Shown here: positions 1 to 7,337 of the stretch, one piece after another
How positions within the stretch are numbered: position 1 is the stretch's first letter
Layout of the letters: every line of letters starts with the position of its first letter
From: an uncultured Collinsella sp.
Lineage (GTDB): Bacteria; Actinomycetota; Coriobacteriia; Coriobacteriales; Coriobacteriaceae
Direction: 5' to 3'
NCBI GenBank assembly: GCA_934668345.1
Contig: CAKUNE010000004.1
Coordinates: 84,651-148,650, forward strand
Length of the DNA stretch: 64,000 nucleotides
The notes under the pieces: model-generated
The model's input: only the letters and a program-made list of their open reading frames with translations
The model's database searches: none
Told to the model about the DNA's origin: nothing
Translations under genes and position numbers: made by a program

Positions 1-67
1 TGAGCCGCTGCTGCTGACGTAGCATGCGTTCGGCTTGTTGCTGCGGGGTCTCGAGAAACAGATCCAT
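1..67 (-). CDS. Truncated N-terminus of an unidentified protein
   Basis: The first 22 codons of a minus-strand gene that continues beyond the left edge. The ATG at 65-67 is preceded on the minus strand by GGAGG with a five-base spacer, so the start is well supported. The visible peptide begins MDLFLETPQQQAERMLRQQQ. A start of the MDLF type is seen in some RarA/MgsA recombination ATPases, but 22 residues cannot decide this and no function is assigned. Confidence 0.6.
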   Translation of the reverse strand, partial: MDLFLETPQQQAERMLRQQQRL

Positions 68-172
68 GCTGGCCTCCAAAATCGGAGCATTCGACGCTTA
101 CGACCAGCATCCCGCACCACCACGACCGCGACAACGCAATCGCTGGCAATAGTCACAAAGATTCTTTTGCCC

Positions 173-288
173 AAAAGCTGTCGAAAAGCTCAACAACTCC
201 CCTACCAGCACTTTCTTTGAGCTTTTTTCGTCAGCGATCTTTCACCCTTTCGCCATCCCGCCAACTGACCAAAAGCTAACCAAAAGCT
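173..288. repeat. Phased AAAAGCT heptamers upstream of the edge gene
   Basis: AAAAGCT occurs at 173, 184, 271 and 282 on the plus strand and once inverted at 220-226. The two direct pairs each have 11 bp spacing, about one helical turn, and lie 98 bp apart. They are upstream of the minus-strand start at 67. This could be a regulator binding region. No gene is supported in 68-565; the plus-strand frame at 35-220 lacks a ribosome site and overlaps the supported minus-strand start. Confidence 0.35.
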
Positions 289-348
289 TGACAGAAATTG
301 TGGAGACAGGGACCAAAGCAAAGCGCGCCGCCCCCGAACGCAGTCGCC

Positions 349-553
349 TGGACAGTTAGTTCAAATACGTATAAATCAAACCCCCTCAAATTGCATTCGG
401 GCGCTTCGCTTGACGCAATTTGGCCCTCAAAACGGGTGCTTAAAGCCCAAAACCAAGCGCCTCAAGTCATCTAAAGACGTCCAACAAGCCTCCAAGAGCT
501 CCAAACCCAGCTATTAAACCGCCCGAATTATACGTATCTGAACTAACTGTCCA
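349..553. repeat. 205-bp element bounded by 26-bp inverted repeats
   Basis: The segment 349-374 is repeated in inverted orientation at 528-553 with one mismatch. Each arm starts TGGACAG and ends in ATACGTATAA. The interior has no credible gene, but holds a small hairpin (CAAATTGC at about 388 pairing with GCAATTTG at about 415). Read inward, each arm resembles a weak promoter (TGGACA, 15-bp spacer, TATAAT or TATAAA). No target duplication is obvious. It resembles a MITE-like or REP-like non-autonomous element. Confidence 0.6.
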
Positions 554-565
554 CCCCATACAAAA

Positions 566-590
566 CGTGCCGTCCCGAAGGGGCGGCACG
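566..590 (-). terminator. Intrinsic terminator after the membrane-protein gene
   Basis: An eleven-base stem (CGTGCCG core) with a short loop is followed on the minus strand by TTTTG. A near copy lies at 1545-1568, again as the last element of a 3' region. Confidence 0.65.
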
Positions 591-631
591 CAAACCAATC
601 TAATAGATAAGGCTCGTTGGCAAGCCTGCGC

Positions 632-717
632 CGTCAGACCCGCGGCGTATCCCTTTGCCTCGCGCGACTCTGCGAAGCCGTGAGCGAGAGGGAAAGGGAT
701 GCGCCGCGGGTCTGACG
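632..717. repeat. Long hairpin with conserved apex, copy 1
   Basis: Arms 632-647 and 702-717 are perfectly complementary (16 bp) and pairing continues inward with interruptions (649-656 with 693-700). The apex contains CTGCGAAGCCGTGAGCG, shared with hairpins at 1619-1704 and, slightly changed, 61397-61470. A further degenerate copy of the apex lies at 734-763 between this hairpin and the stop codon at 818. The open frames here (467-775, 600-854, 755-1123) arise from repeat sequence and are not treated as genes. Confidence 0.65.
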
Positions 718-817
718 CCCGGAGCGGTGAGGCCAGCTGCCGCCCTGCGAAGCCGTGAGCGGGGAGGGAAGGCAAAGCGGCCTCCCGCCCCCGCGCTCCG
801 CAACTGGTGAAGGCAGA

Positions 818-1450
818 CTACATGCCCGCGAGGCCTCGAGCGGCAGTGGCGCACATAAACGCCAGGGCCAGGATCACGAGCGATCCGGCGATGTCTGCCA
901 GCACGCCCGCAACACGGCGCTCAAACAGCCAACTCTCGAAGTGAGGAGCGACATTGCGCCAAACGCGCCACAGCAAGATGCCCATACCGATCACGCCCGG
1001 AATATTGAGCAGCAGAATCTCGGAACACAAGAGGCCAATCAGGTTGCCGGCAACAAAGCCCGCATCGCCCTCGCAGTACTTGCGATAGACCATGTACAGC
1101 ATGTACGCCACAAACGGCTGTAGACACGCAGAAATAAAGGTGACCACCATCGTGGGGTCCTGCGAAAAGACCTCGGTAAGCCTATCAACACTCGCGGCAT
1201 CCTTCGAAGCCAAGAACAAGCCGATAACCACCACAGGCACCACGCCCAAAATGACCTCGACCATAGTAAACAACTTGGCAGTCAAATCCTCACTAGCCGA
1301 ATTCAAATGAGGCGCCCACTCAGGATGAGCATGCGCGCCAACCTTCTTCTCCTTATCGGCACGTTTACCCTTACCACCCTCAACAACCCGACGCTCCGGA
1401 TCCCTACGAGTCCCCGCAGCAGCAACCTGAGCCCGAGACTTCTTACCCAT
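818..1450 (-). CDS. Hypothetical membrane protein, four predicted helices
   Basis: A 210-residue protein of unknown function. The ATG at 1448-1450 is chosen, with a GGGGTG ribosome site about eight bases upstream; an earlier TTG adds ten residues without a better site. The N-terminus (about 60 residues) is strongly basic and hydrophilic, followed by four hydrophobic segments beginning near residues 70, 105, 135 and 180. The loops are short, suggesting a compact integral membrane protein. It is monocistronic; the 3' side carries the hairpin and terminator module at 566-717. I recognise no family motif. Confidence 0.75.
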   Translation of the reverse strand: MGKKSRAQVAAAGTRRDPERRVVEGGKGKRADKEKKVGAHAHPEWAPHLNSASEDLTAKLFTMVEVILGVVPVVVIGLFLASKDAASVDRLTEVFSQDPTMVVTFISACLQPFVAYMLYMVYRKYCEGDAGFVAGNLIGLLCSEILLLNIPGVIGMGILLWRVWRNVAPHFESWLFERRVAGVLADIAGSLVILALAFMCATAARGLAGM

Positions 1451-1544
1451 AAATAACACCCCACAACAGGAAGCAAACAAACAAAAGCACTACCCAGTGT
1501 ACCCCTATGCAATGGCGCCACCCCAACTGGCCCCCACACAAAAC

Positions 1545-1568
1545 GTGCCGCCCCAAAAAGGGCGGCAC
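1545..1568 (-). terminator. Intrinsic terminator after rubrerythrin
   Basis: A GTGCCGCCC stem with an AAAAA loop, then TTTTG on the minus strand. It is a close relative of the terminator at 566-590 and is placed after a long hairpin in the same way. Confidence 0.65.
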
Positions 1569-1618
1569 ACAAACTTTAATATCAGCTTTTCAGTAGCGGG
1601 CACGCAACGTCCCAACGC

Positions 1619-1704
1619 GGGCCGGGAGGGCGGGATTACCTTCCCTCAACGCGACCCTGCGAAGCCGTGAGCGGGGAGGGAAGGTAATCCCGCCCTCCCG
1701 GCCC
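1619..1704. repeat. Long hairpin with conserved apex, copy 2
   Basis: The 29-bp arms 1619-1647 and 1676-1704 are perfectly complementary. The 28-base loop contains CTGCGAAGCCGTGAGCG. The arm sequence is unrelated to copy 1 except near the apex (CCCTC/GAGGG). It begins 20 bases after the rubrerythrin stop codon and is followed by the terminator at 1545-1568. Confidence 0.75.
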
Positions 1705-1724
1705 AGCCCACGTTCGTATCGGCG

Positions 1725-2264
1725 CTAGTAGTTCACCGCCTGCTCCTCAAAGTACGCCTTGGGGTGGTTGCACACCGGGCACACCTCAGGCGCCTCGGCA
1801 CCCACGTGCAGGTGCCCGCAGTTCAGGCACTTCCACACCTTTACGCCCTCACGCTCAAACACCTCGCCCGACTCGATGCGCTCGACGAGCTTGTTGTAGC
1901 GCTCCTCGTGGGCCTTCTCGACGGCGGCGACACCACGGAACTTTGCGGCAATCTCGGCAAAGCCCTCTTCCTCGGCGGTCTTGGCAAACTCGTCGTACAT
2001 CGTGGTCCACTCGTAGTTCTCACCCGCGGCGGCATCGCGCAGATTGTCCAGGGTATCGGGGACGGCGCCATCGTGCAGATACTTAAACCACAGTTTGGCG
2101 TGCTCGGACTCGTTGCCAGCCGTCTCGGCAAAGATGTTCGAGATCTGAACGTAGCCGTCCTTCTTTGCCTTGGAGGCATAGTAGCGATACTTGGTGTGTG
2201 CCTGGGACTCACCGGCAAAAGCGGTCTCGAGGTTCTTCTTGGTTTGGGAATTCTCAAAATCCAT
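1725..2264 (-). CDS. rbr: Rubrerythrin
   Basis: A 179-residue non-haem di-iron peroxidase of anaerobes, reducing hydrogen peroxide in the cytoplasm. The N-terminal ferritin-like four-helix domain carries the Glu/His iron ligands ([10 protein letters not shown] near residue 20; [11 protein letters not shown] near 115). The C-terminal rubredoxin-like domain has CLNCG and CPVCN. The ATG at 2262-2264 has AAGGGA upstream; an upstream TTG is not needed. It lies downstream of mutY and the Rrf2 regulator on the same strand, 114 bases after mutY, so shared stress transcription is possible but not shown. Confidence 0.95.
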   Translation of the reverse strand: MDFENSQTKKNLETAFAGESQAHTKYRYYASKAKKDGYVQISNIFAETAGNESEHAKLWFKYLHDGAVPDTLDNLRDAAAGENYEWTTMYDEFAKTAEEEGFAEIAAKFRGVAAVEKAHEERYNKLVERIESGEVFEREGVKVWKCLNCGHLHVGAEAPEVCPVCNHPKAYFEEQAVNY

Positions 2265-2378
2265 AGGTGTACTTCCCTTCAACGCATGCCGCCCGCAGGC
2301 TTCGAGCGGCCTCGTCTTTAGGATGCCCTCATGTCGGAAATCTAAACCTTACAATCCTGTTCTTCAGATTTGCACAGG

Positions 2379-3284
2379 CTAGATGCTCAGCCAGCGATCC
2401 CCCTCGGCTCGGCAAAAGCCCTCACGCTCCAGGTCGGCCAGAATGCCCGCGACAAGCTCGCGCTCGACCGGCCCGCGCCCAGCCGCCGCTTCCATATCGT
2501 TAACGCCCACCACGGCATCAGCAAGCGTAATCCCCGCCGGCTGGCCATCGCGCGCTGCCAGCAACATACGCACGATATGCGCGCGCTTTTGGCGACGTGA
2601 GCCCTCAAACTTTGATTGACGGCTATAGCCCGCCGAGCGCCTGGACGGATTGGGCAACGTCTTTTTTAGATATGCGCCGTAATCCAGCAACGCGTAATAC
2701 CACGCGCGCGGCGTATCGGCATCATCGAACGGCACAGCAAAGGGAGCGATCTCGTCCGCCAACGCACCGGGGGCCGCCGGACAGGCCGCCTGAATCAGCG
2801 GCACCAGCTCGCGATCGGGAACAGTCGGTACATCGGGAAAGAAGTGATGCAGAAAGACCGTGCGCACGTTGGTCTCCAGATACACGCCCGGAAGATCAAA
2901 CGCAAACGACCGGATACCCTGCGCCGTTGCCGGGCCAATACCAGGCAAAGCAACCAAGTCACGCGTCTCGTGCGGAAACTCCCCGTTCCAGTCCTCTACA
3001 ACGCGCTGAGCGGCCTTGTGGAGCGCCAGAGCGCGTCGGTTGTAGCCCATCCCCTGCCAAGCGTACAAAACATCGGAAGGCGCGGCCTGGGCAAGCGCCT
3101 GCACGGTCGGAAAGCGATCGAGCCACGCCGGCATGCGCGTCTCCACGCGCGGCACCTGTGTTTGCTGCAGCATGACCTCGGAAAGCCAAATGATGTACGG
3201 ATCGCGCGTGCGGCGCCACGGAAGGTCGCGATAACGCAGGACCCCTTCCGAACGAATCATCGAACGAAAGGGGTCCTGAATCAT
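2379..3284 (-). CDS. mutY: MutY-like A/G-specific adenine glycosylase, Fe-S-less
   Basis: A 301-residue HhH-GPD DNA glycosylase, expected to remove adenine opposite 8-oxoguanine. The helix-hairpin-helix is ALPGIGPATAQ (about residue 110) and the catalytic Glu lies in LSEVMLQQTQ (about residue 35). Two departures stand out. The strand that normally carries the catalytic Asp (LDGNV or LDTNV) reads LETNVRTVF, so Glu replaces Asp. The C-terminal four-cysteine Fe-S loop is absent. The length is short for MutY, with no clear NUDIX-like C-domain. AAGGAG lies seven bases before the ATG. It follows the Rrf2 gene by 21 bases, suggesting an operon. Activity on A:8-oxoG is inferred from family only. Confidence 0.85.
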   Translation of the reverse strand: MIQDPFRSMIRSEGVLRYRDLPWRRTRDPYIIWLSEVMLQQTQVPRVETRMPAWLDRFPTVQALAQAAPSDVLYAWQGMGYNRRALALHKAAQRVVEDWNGEFPHETRDLVALPGIGPATAQGIRSFAFDLPGVYLETNVRTVFLHHFFPDVPTVPDRELVPLIQAACPAAPGALADEIAPFAVPFDDADTPRAWYYALLDYGAYLKKTLPNPSRRSAGYSRQSKFEGSRRQKRAHIVRMLLAARDGQPAGITLADAVVGVNDMEAAAGRGPVERELVAGILADLEREGFCRAEGDRWLSI

Positions 3285-3305
3285 ATCTATGCTCCTTATG
3301 CGGCG

Positions 3306-3791
3306 CTATTCCTCCCGGCAAGCACATGCACAGGCGGCGTACTCGGGAAACGCGTCGCGGTCGGCGAATTTGGAATCGACGGCCGGGAACTGGCGGTGAG
3401 CGACGATGTCGCCGAGCGAAACGGAATCGAGGTAGTCGCGCATCAACGCTTGAGCTCCGGCCCACAGGGGATGATAGCAGCACGTGCCCATGCGTGCACA
3501 GTCGCCATCGGGTGCGGTGCAATCATTCATAACCATAGGGCCCTGAACGGCCTCGACGACCTGACGAATGGTAACATCGTCCGGACTGACCTTGAGACGC
3601 ATGCCACCGTGGACGCCACACAGGCTCTCCACAATACCGGCCTGGACCAAACCGTGCTGAATCGAGCGGGCAAACGAATACGGGACATTGACCTCTTCGG
3701 CAGCGGTGCGAACAGAAAGCAAACGCTCCGGATCCTCGGCAAGCATCGCCAACATACGAAGGGCGTAATCAGTCTTCCTCGATATGTCCAT
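3306..3791 (-). CDS. Rrf2-family transcriptional regulator
   Basis: A 161-residue regulator. The N-terminus MDISRKTDYALRMLAML and the following winged helix (residues 1-80) are typical of Rrf2/IscR/NsrR. A cysteine cluster C-X6-C-X5-CC (about residues 88-103) may hold an Fe-S cluster sensing redox stress or NO. The C-terminus has three further cysteines in alternation (ACACAC). The ATG at 3789-3791 has AAAGGGG four bases upstream; the longer frame to 3947 lacks a ribosome site. The gene is directly upstream of mutY and then rubrerythrin, consistent with an oxidative-stress unit. Confidence 0.9.
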   Translation of the reverse strand: MDISRKTDYALRMLAMLAEDPERLLSVRTAAEEVNVPYSFARSIQHGLVQAGIVESLCGVHGGMRLKVSPDDVTIRQVVEAVQGPMVMNDCTAPDGDCARMGTCCYHPLWAGAQALMRDYLDSVSLGDIVAHRQFPAVDSKFADRDAFPEYAACACACREE

Positions 3792-3950
3792 TTTTCCCCT
3801 TTCAAGGAATACGAACAGCTCGAACGAGCTCCGGGGCCGAGCTTGTGTCGAGACGCTAAATGACCGCAGGACATCCAAATGGTAAATCGGATATCCACTG
3901 AGTGCCGCGCTTGGAGCGAAATGCATCAGATGCGGCCTACAGTGCAATTT

Positions 3951-3979
3951 AGTATAACCTAACCCCCTGTCTCGTTGAA
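3951..3979 (-). promoter_or_regulatory. Candidate promoter of the Rrf2-mutY unit
   Basis: Minus strand: TTCAAC, 17-bp spacer, TATACT (-10 at 3951-3956). A small inverted repeat, CCTGT-N8-ACAGG, overlaps the -35 region and could be an operator. The predicted leader is about 150 bases. Confidence 0.4.
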
Positions 3980-4115
3980 CAGGTGTTGCGCAACAAAGCT
4001 GTTGTTTAGACAGATATGCTTATTAGATTTTACTTGCGTTCCCGAAGGGGCGGGGATTCTGGGCGAAGATGCGCCAGGGCGATCGTTCTACCGAAACAAA
4101 GTGCATCAAACGCAA

Positions 4116-4141
4116 AAAGCCACGTCCGAAGACGTGGCTTT
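4116..4141 (-). terminator. Terminator of tRNA-Asp
   Basis: A perfect 11-bp stem (AAAGCCACGTC) with a CGAA loop lies eight bases beyond the tRNA 3' end. The minus strand then reads TTTGCG. Confidence 0.75.
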
Positions 4142-4149
4142 AATTGCGT

Positions 4150-4227
<78 letters not shown>

Positions 4228-4335
4228 AGGCAGTCGTTCGCGTTTGTTTTCGCTCGCGTGCGCTGCGGGGATTAGTATACACAGAAGTCTGTCCGGCGCG
4301 CAACAACTTTTTTGAAAAAAATTTTGGGGCCCTCC

Positions 4336-4480
4336 GGGAGGGTCTCCGGGGCCGGCTGGCGCGGGTTAAGTTTGCTGCTCTACAGTCCTGCGCAAGACGG
4401 AAAGCACATTAAGTGCTTTCCTTTGCGTGCGGAACTCGCGACAAACTTAACCCGCGCCAGCCGGCCCCGGAGACCCTCCC
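4336..4480. repeat. Large nested palindrome with 39-bp perfect arms
   Basis: Arms 4336-4374 and 4442-4480 are perfectly complementary over 39 bp. The 67-base interior contains a second perfect hairpin (GGAAAGCAC / GTGCTTTCC). It lies between tRNA-Asp and the phosphodiesterase gene, beyond that gene's terminator. The surrounding region 4228-4596 has no gene support. Confidence 0.75.
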
Positions 4481-4596
4481 TGCCGTCACTTGCTTCAAGC
4501 TGTTGTTGTTCCTCGCCGCTTCCGCGGCTCGAGGTCCCCGTTCTCCTCGGCGGGGTTGTCTAAGGTTGTTGCTGAAGCTCTACCTTTTGCTGAAAG

Positions 4597-4631
4597 AAAA
4601 ACGGGGGATGCGCTGTGCATCCCCCGTTTTT
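4597..4631 (-). terminator. Terminator of the phosphodiesterase gene
   Basis: A 15-bp stem with ACGGGGGATGC core and a short loop, flanked by A and T runs, just after the stop codon at 4639. It could act in both directions. Confidence 0.85.
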
Positions 4632-4638
4632 GTTGCGG

Positions 4639-5106
4639 TTAGTCCAAGTCAATAAATTTGGTGCTGAGAATCTTGCCGTCTTTTACTAGCATTCTGGCCA
4701 TGGTGGGGCCTCGGGTGCCTCTGGGGTAGCTGGCGCTGCCCGGGTTGAGGACCAGGCAGCGGCCTACTTGGGCTTCTTTGGTTACGTGGGTGTGGCCGTT
4801 GATGGCTACGTCTACGGATCCCACGGGCAGGTCTTCACGGTAGTGGGCTACGGCGAATTTGAGGCCTTCGTAGGTAAAGAGCGCAAGACGGTCTACATCG
4901 GGGCCGTAGTCGCGGTAGTAATCGTTGTTGCCCAATACGGCCCGCACGGGGGCGATGGTGCATAGGTGCTCGTAGTCCATCTCTGACGTAAGGTCGCCGG
5001 CGTGGATGATCAGGTCTGCGCCCTCAAGCTCATCCAAGAGCGCAGGCGATAAATAGCCGTGGGTGTCCGAGATGATGTCGATGCGCTTGGCGCTTGCGCT
5101 ATTCAT
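4639..5106 (-). CDS. YfcE/MJ0936-family metallophosphoesterase
   Basis: A 155-residue calcineurin-like phosphodiesterase. The metal-binding motifs appear in order: SDTHG, GDLTS, GNND, an isolated His in AVAHYRED, and NGHTHV. The size fits the single-domain YfcE/MJ0936 group, which hydrolyses phosphodiesters with Mn or Ni; the physiological substrate is unknown. The ATG at 5104-5106 has GGAAGGGA upstream; the longer frame to 5145 is not supported. A terminator precedes it (5148-5198) and another follows it, so it is probably monocistronic. Confidence 0.9.
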   Translation of the reverse strand: MNSASAKRIDIISDTHGYLSPALLDELEGADLIIHAGDLTSEMDYEHLCTIAPVRAVLGNNDYYRDYGPDVDRLALFTYEGLKFAVAHYREDLPVGSVDVAINGHTHVTKEAQVGRCLVLNPGSASYPRGTRGPTMARMLVKDGKILSTKFIDLD

Positions 5107-5147
5107 GGGATCCCTTCCGCAAAAAAAACGATTCGGCAGATACATAC

Positions 5148-5198
5148 AAAAAAGGCCCCACGGCTCCGCAGACGATGGGTCTACAGGGCTACGGGGCC
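5148..5198 (-). terminator. Terminator of the first LytTR operon
   Basis: GGCCCC at 5193-5198 pairs with GGGGCC at 5154-5159 around an imperfect inner stem. The minus strand then has a run of six T. It lies seven bases after the regulator stop codon. Confidence 0.65.
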
Positions 5199-5204
5199 AG
5201 TGTG

Positions 5205-5921
5205 CTAGAGACTCAGAGCCTTCTTGAGCGGCACGACGCGGCGGCGCGAAACCGGCACGCGTTCGTCGACGCCCGTAATGCCCAGCTGGATGGCGCCCGA
5301 GGGCACCGTCTCAACGTCCGTGACGCACGCCAGGTTGACGATATAGCGGCGGTGAACACGGAAGAAGCCAAAGTCGCAGAGCTTGGCCTCAAACTGCGCC
5401 AGCGAGGTCGTCGACAAAAAGCGATCATCGACGGTATAGATGCAGGAGTAATCGTCCTTGGCCATGATAAAGCGAATGTCATCCACGGGAATGAGCACCT
5501 TGCGGCCGCCCTTTTCCACCGGGATACGCTCGATGGTCACCTTGCTGTCCGTGACCGGCTTGGCGCGCTGCATGACCTTCTCGATCGCGCGATCCAAGCG
5601 AGCTTCCTCGACAGGCTTCATCAGATAATCGACGGCATCCACGTCGAATGCCTCGACCGCATGGTCGCTATACGCAGTCACAAACACGATCGCCGGCGGA
5701 TTTTTGAGCTTATGCAGCGCCTCGGCAAGTTGCAGGCCCGAGGCACCGGGCATCGAGATATCGAGAAACACGACATCCACGCGACTTTCCATAAGCATCT
5801 CGATGGCGGAGCGAACGCTCGACGCCTCCGTGATCGTGCCGATCTTGCCCGTTTGCTCGAGCAAGAAGCGAAGCTCCGAGCGAGCCGGCGCCTCATCATC
5901 CACAATCATCGCACGCAGCAT
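5205..5921 (-). CDS. LytTR-family response regulator (system 1)
   Basis: A 238-residue two-domain regulator. The receiver domain (1-120) has DDE near residue 9, phosphoacceptor Asp54 in VFLDISMPG, and the Lys in VDYLMKPVEEARL. The LytTR DNA-binding domain (about 135-238) includes FFRVHRRYIVNL. The ATG at 5919-5921 follows AAAGG by ten bases. It is the last gene of an operon with a glycosyltransferase and a LytS-type kinase, 72 bases after the kinase. LytTR proteins bind direct repeats upstream of target genes; the targets are unknown. The paralogous pair is at 11090-13249. Confidence 0.93.
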   Translation of the reverse strand: MLRAMIVDDEAPARSELRFLLEQTGKIGTITEASSVRSAIEMLMESRVDVVFLDISMPGASGLQLAEALHKLKNPPAIVFVTAYSDHAVEAFDVDAVDYLMKPVEEARLDRAIEKVMQRAKPVTDSKVTIERIPVEKGGRKVLIPVDDIRFIMAKDDYSCIYTVDDRFLSTTSLAQFEAKLCDFGFFRVHRRYIVNLACVTDVETVPSGAIQLGITGVDERVPVSRRRVVPLKKALSL

Positions 5922-5993
5922 AGGGATAAAACCTTTCGTCAACTAACTACGCCGGGCATCCGTCGCATGACGTTGAGCCCGTAGCCTTTTATT

Positions 5994-7337
5994 TTACTCT
6001 TGAATGTCAAAGATGCTCTCTGACAAATCAAGATGAAGAAGCACTTTGGTGCCCTTGCCCGGCGCCGATTCGACACGTGTATAGGAGTGTGGCCCATAAA
6101 AGCGATGGATGCGTTCCGAAATATTGTGCATGGCCACACCGGCGCCGCCACCCTGAGGAGAGCTGGCGTCGGGACGGGCGGAGCGCTCGTCAAACAGTCT
6201 GGCGGCGGTACCCTCATCCATGCCCACGCCATTATCGGCCACGGCAATCAAGATTGCATCCTCGCCGTCTTGGTGAACGGTCACGTCGATCCTCAGGGCG
6301 CCGTCATCGCCCATACCATGACGCACGGCGTTCTCGACAATCGGCTGGATCACGAACGCCGGCACCAGCGTATCTTCCACGTCCTCGGACACATCGAACG
6401 TCGCGAGCACGCGGTCCTCGCCAAAGCGGGCCTTCTCAAAGGTAAGGTAGCGCTTGGTCTGTGCGACCTCGCGCGAGACCGGAATAAGCGATCCCGAGTT
6501 GTCGAGCGTGGCACGATAGAACGATGAGAACTCACGAAGCAGTTCGCGGGCCCGCAGCGGGTCGGTGCGCGTAAACGATGCAATGGTGTTCAGCGTGTTG
6601 AACAGGAAGTGCGGGTTAATCTGCGCCTGCAGCGCACGCACCTCGGCGCGCGCCGTGAGCTCCTTTTGCACCTCGAGCTCGTGGATGGCGAGCTGCGTGG
6701 ACAAGATCTCGGCAAAGCCCGAGGCAAGCGCGTACTGGGTACGGTCGACGGCGCGCGGGGTCTTGTAGTAGAACTTGAGCGTGCCGACGGTACGATCTCC
6801 CACCTTGATAGGGGCGATAATGCCGGCGGGGACTTGGTTGTGCGAGCCGTCCGAGCCTACGACATCCACCATACGGTTGAACGACTGCACGATGCCATGT
6901 TCGATAACGTAGCGTGTGGCAAGCGTGTGGATGGGAGAATCTGGCAGTAGTTTTTCCTCAAACTCGCCCGCGCAGGCAAGCACGTTGTCCTCGTCGGTGA
7001 TGGCCACCGTCATGGCGCGCGTCTCGGGCAAAATGCGCTGGCACACCAAACGCGCCGATTCCTGTGTCAAACCGCCCTTAATGTCCTCGAGCATGGCCGA
7101 GGCCACCGAGAGCGTCTCCTCGGTGTACTGGGAGCGCACCGAATCGGGATTGAGCGTCAAAAAGATAAAGATGCACAGAAAGATGCACAGCAGCGCGCAG
7201 GCAATCACCGTGGCAATCGGCTCGATACCGGTCACCAGGGCAAAAATAAAGTACACCAGCACGCAAATGGCGCAGGCAACGGCAATGATGCGAAAGATTG
7301 ATATTGAACTATCGCGCTGGGCGCGGCGGTCGATCAT
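5994..7337 (-). CDS. LytS-type sensor histidine kinase (system 1)
   Basis: A 447-residue membrane kinase. Two helices (about 14-36 and 41-62) are followed by a GAF-like sensor region (about 75-215; motif AGIIAPIKVGDRTVGTLKFYY is shared in form with the second kinase). The His_kinase domain has phosphoacceptor His243 in QINPHFLFNTLN, then an HATPase with ENAVRHG and DNGVGM. It should phosphorylate the regulator at 5205-5921. Its ATG overlaps the TGA of the glycosyltransferase (ATGA, 7334-7337), so the two are translationally coupled. Confidence 0.92.
   Translation of the reverse strand: MIDRRAQRDSSISIFRIIAVACAICVLVYFIFALVTGIEPIATVIACALLCIFLCIFIFLTLNPDSVRSQYTEETLSVASAMLEDIKGGLTQESARLVCQRILPETRAMTVAITDEDNVLACAGEFEEKLLPDSPIHTLATRYVIEHGIVQSFNRMVDVVGSDGSHNQVPAGIIAPIKVGDRTVGTLKFYYKTPRAVDRTQYALASGFAEILSTQLAIHELEVQKELTARAEVRALQAQINPHFLFNTLNTIASFTRTDPLRARELLREFSSFYRATLDNSGSLIPVSREVAQTKRYLTFEKARFGEDRVLATFDVSEDVEDTLVPAFVIQPIVENAVRHGMGDDGALRIDVTVHQDGEDAILIAVADNGVGMDEGTAARLFDERSARPDASSPQGGGAGVAMHNISERIHRFYGPHSYTRVESAPGKGTKVLLHLDLSESIFDIQE

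Noticed and set aside
467..1123. Several frames of 80-120 codons around the first hairpins
   Set aside because: They are translations of inverted-repeat sequence or the reverse of the membrane-protein gene.
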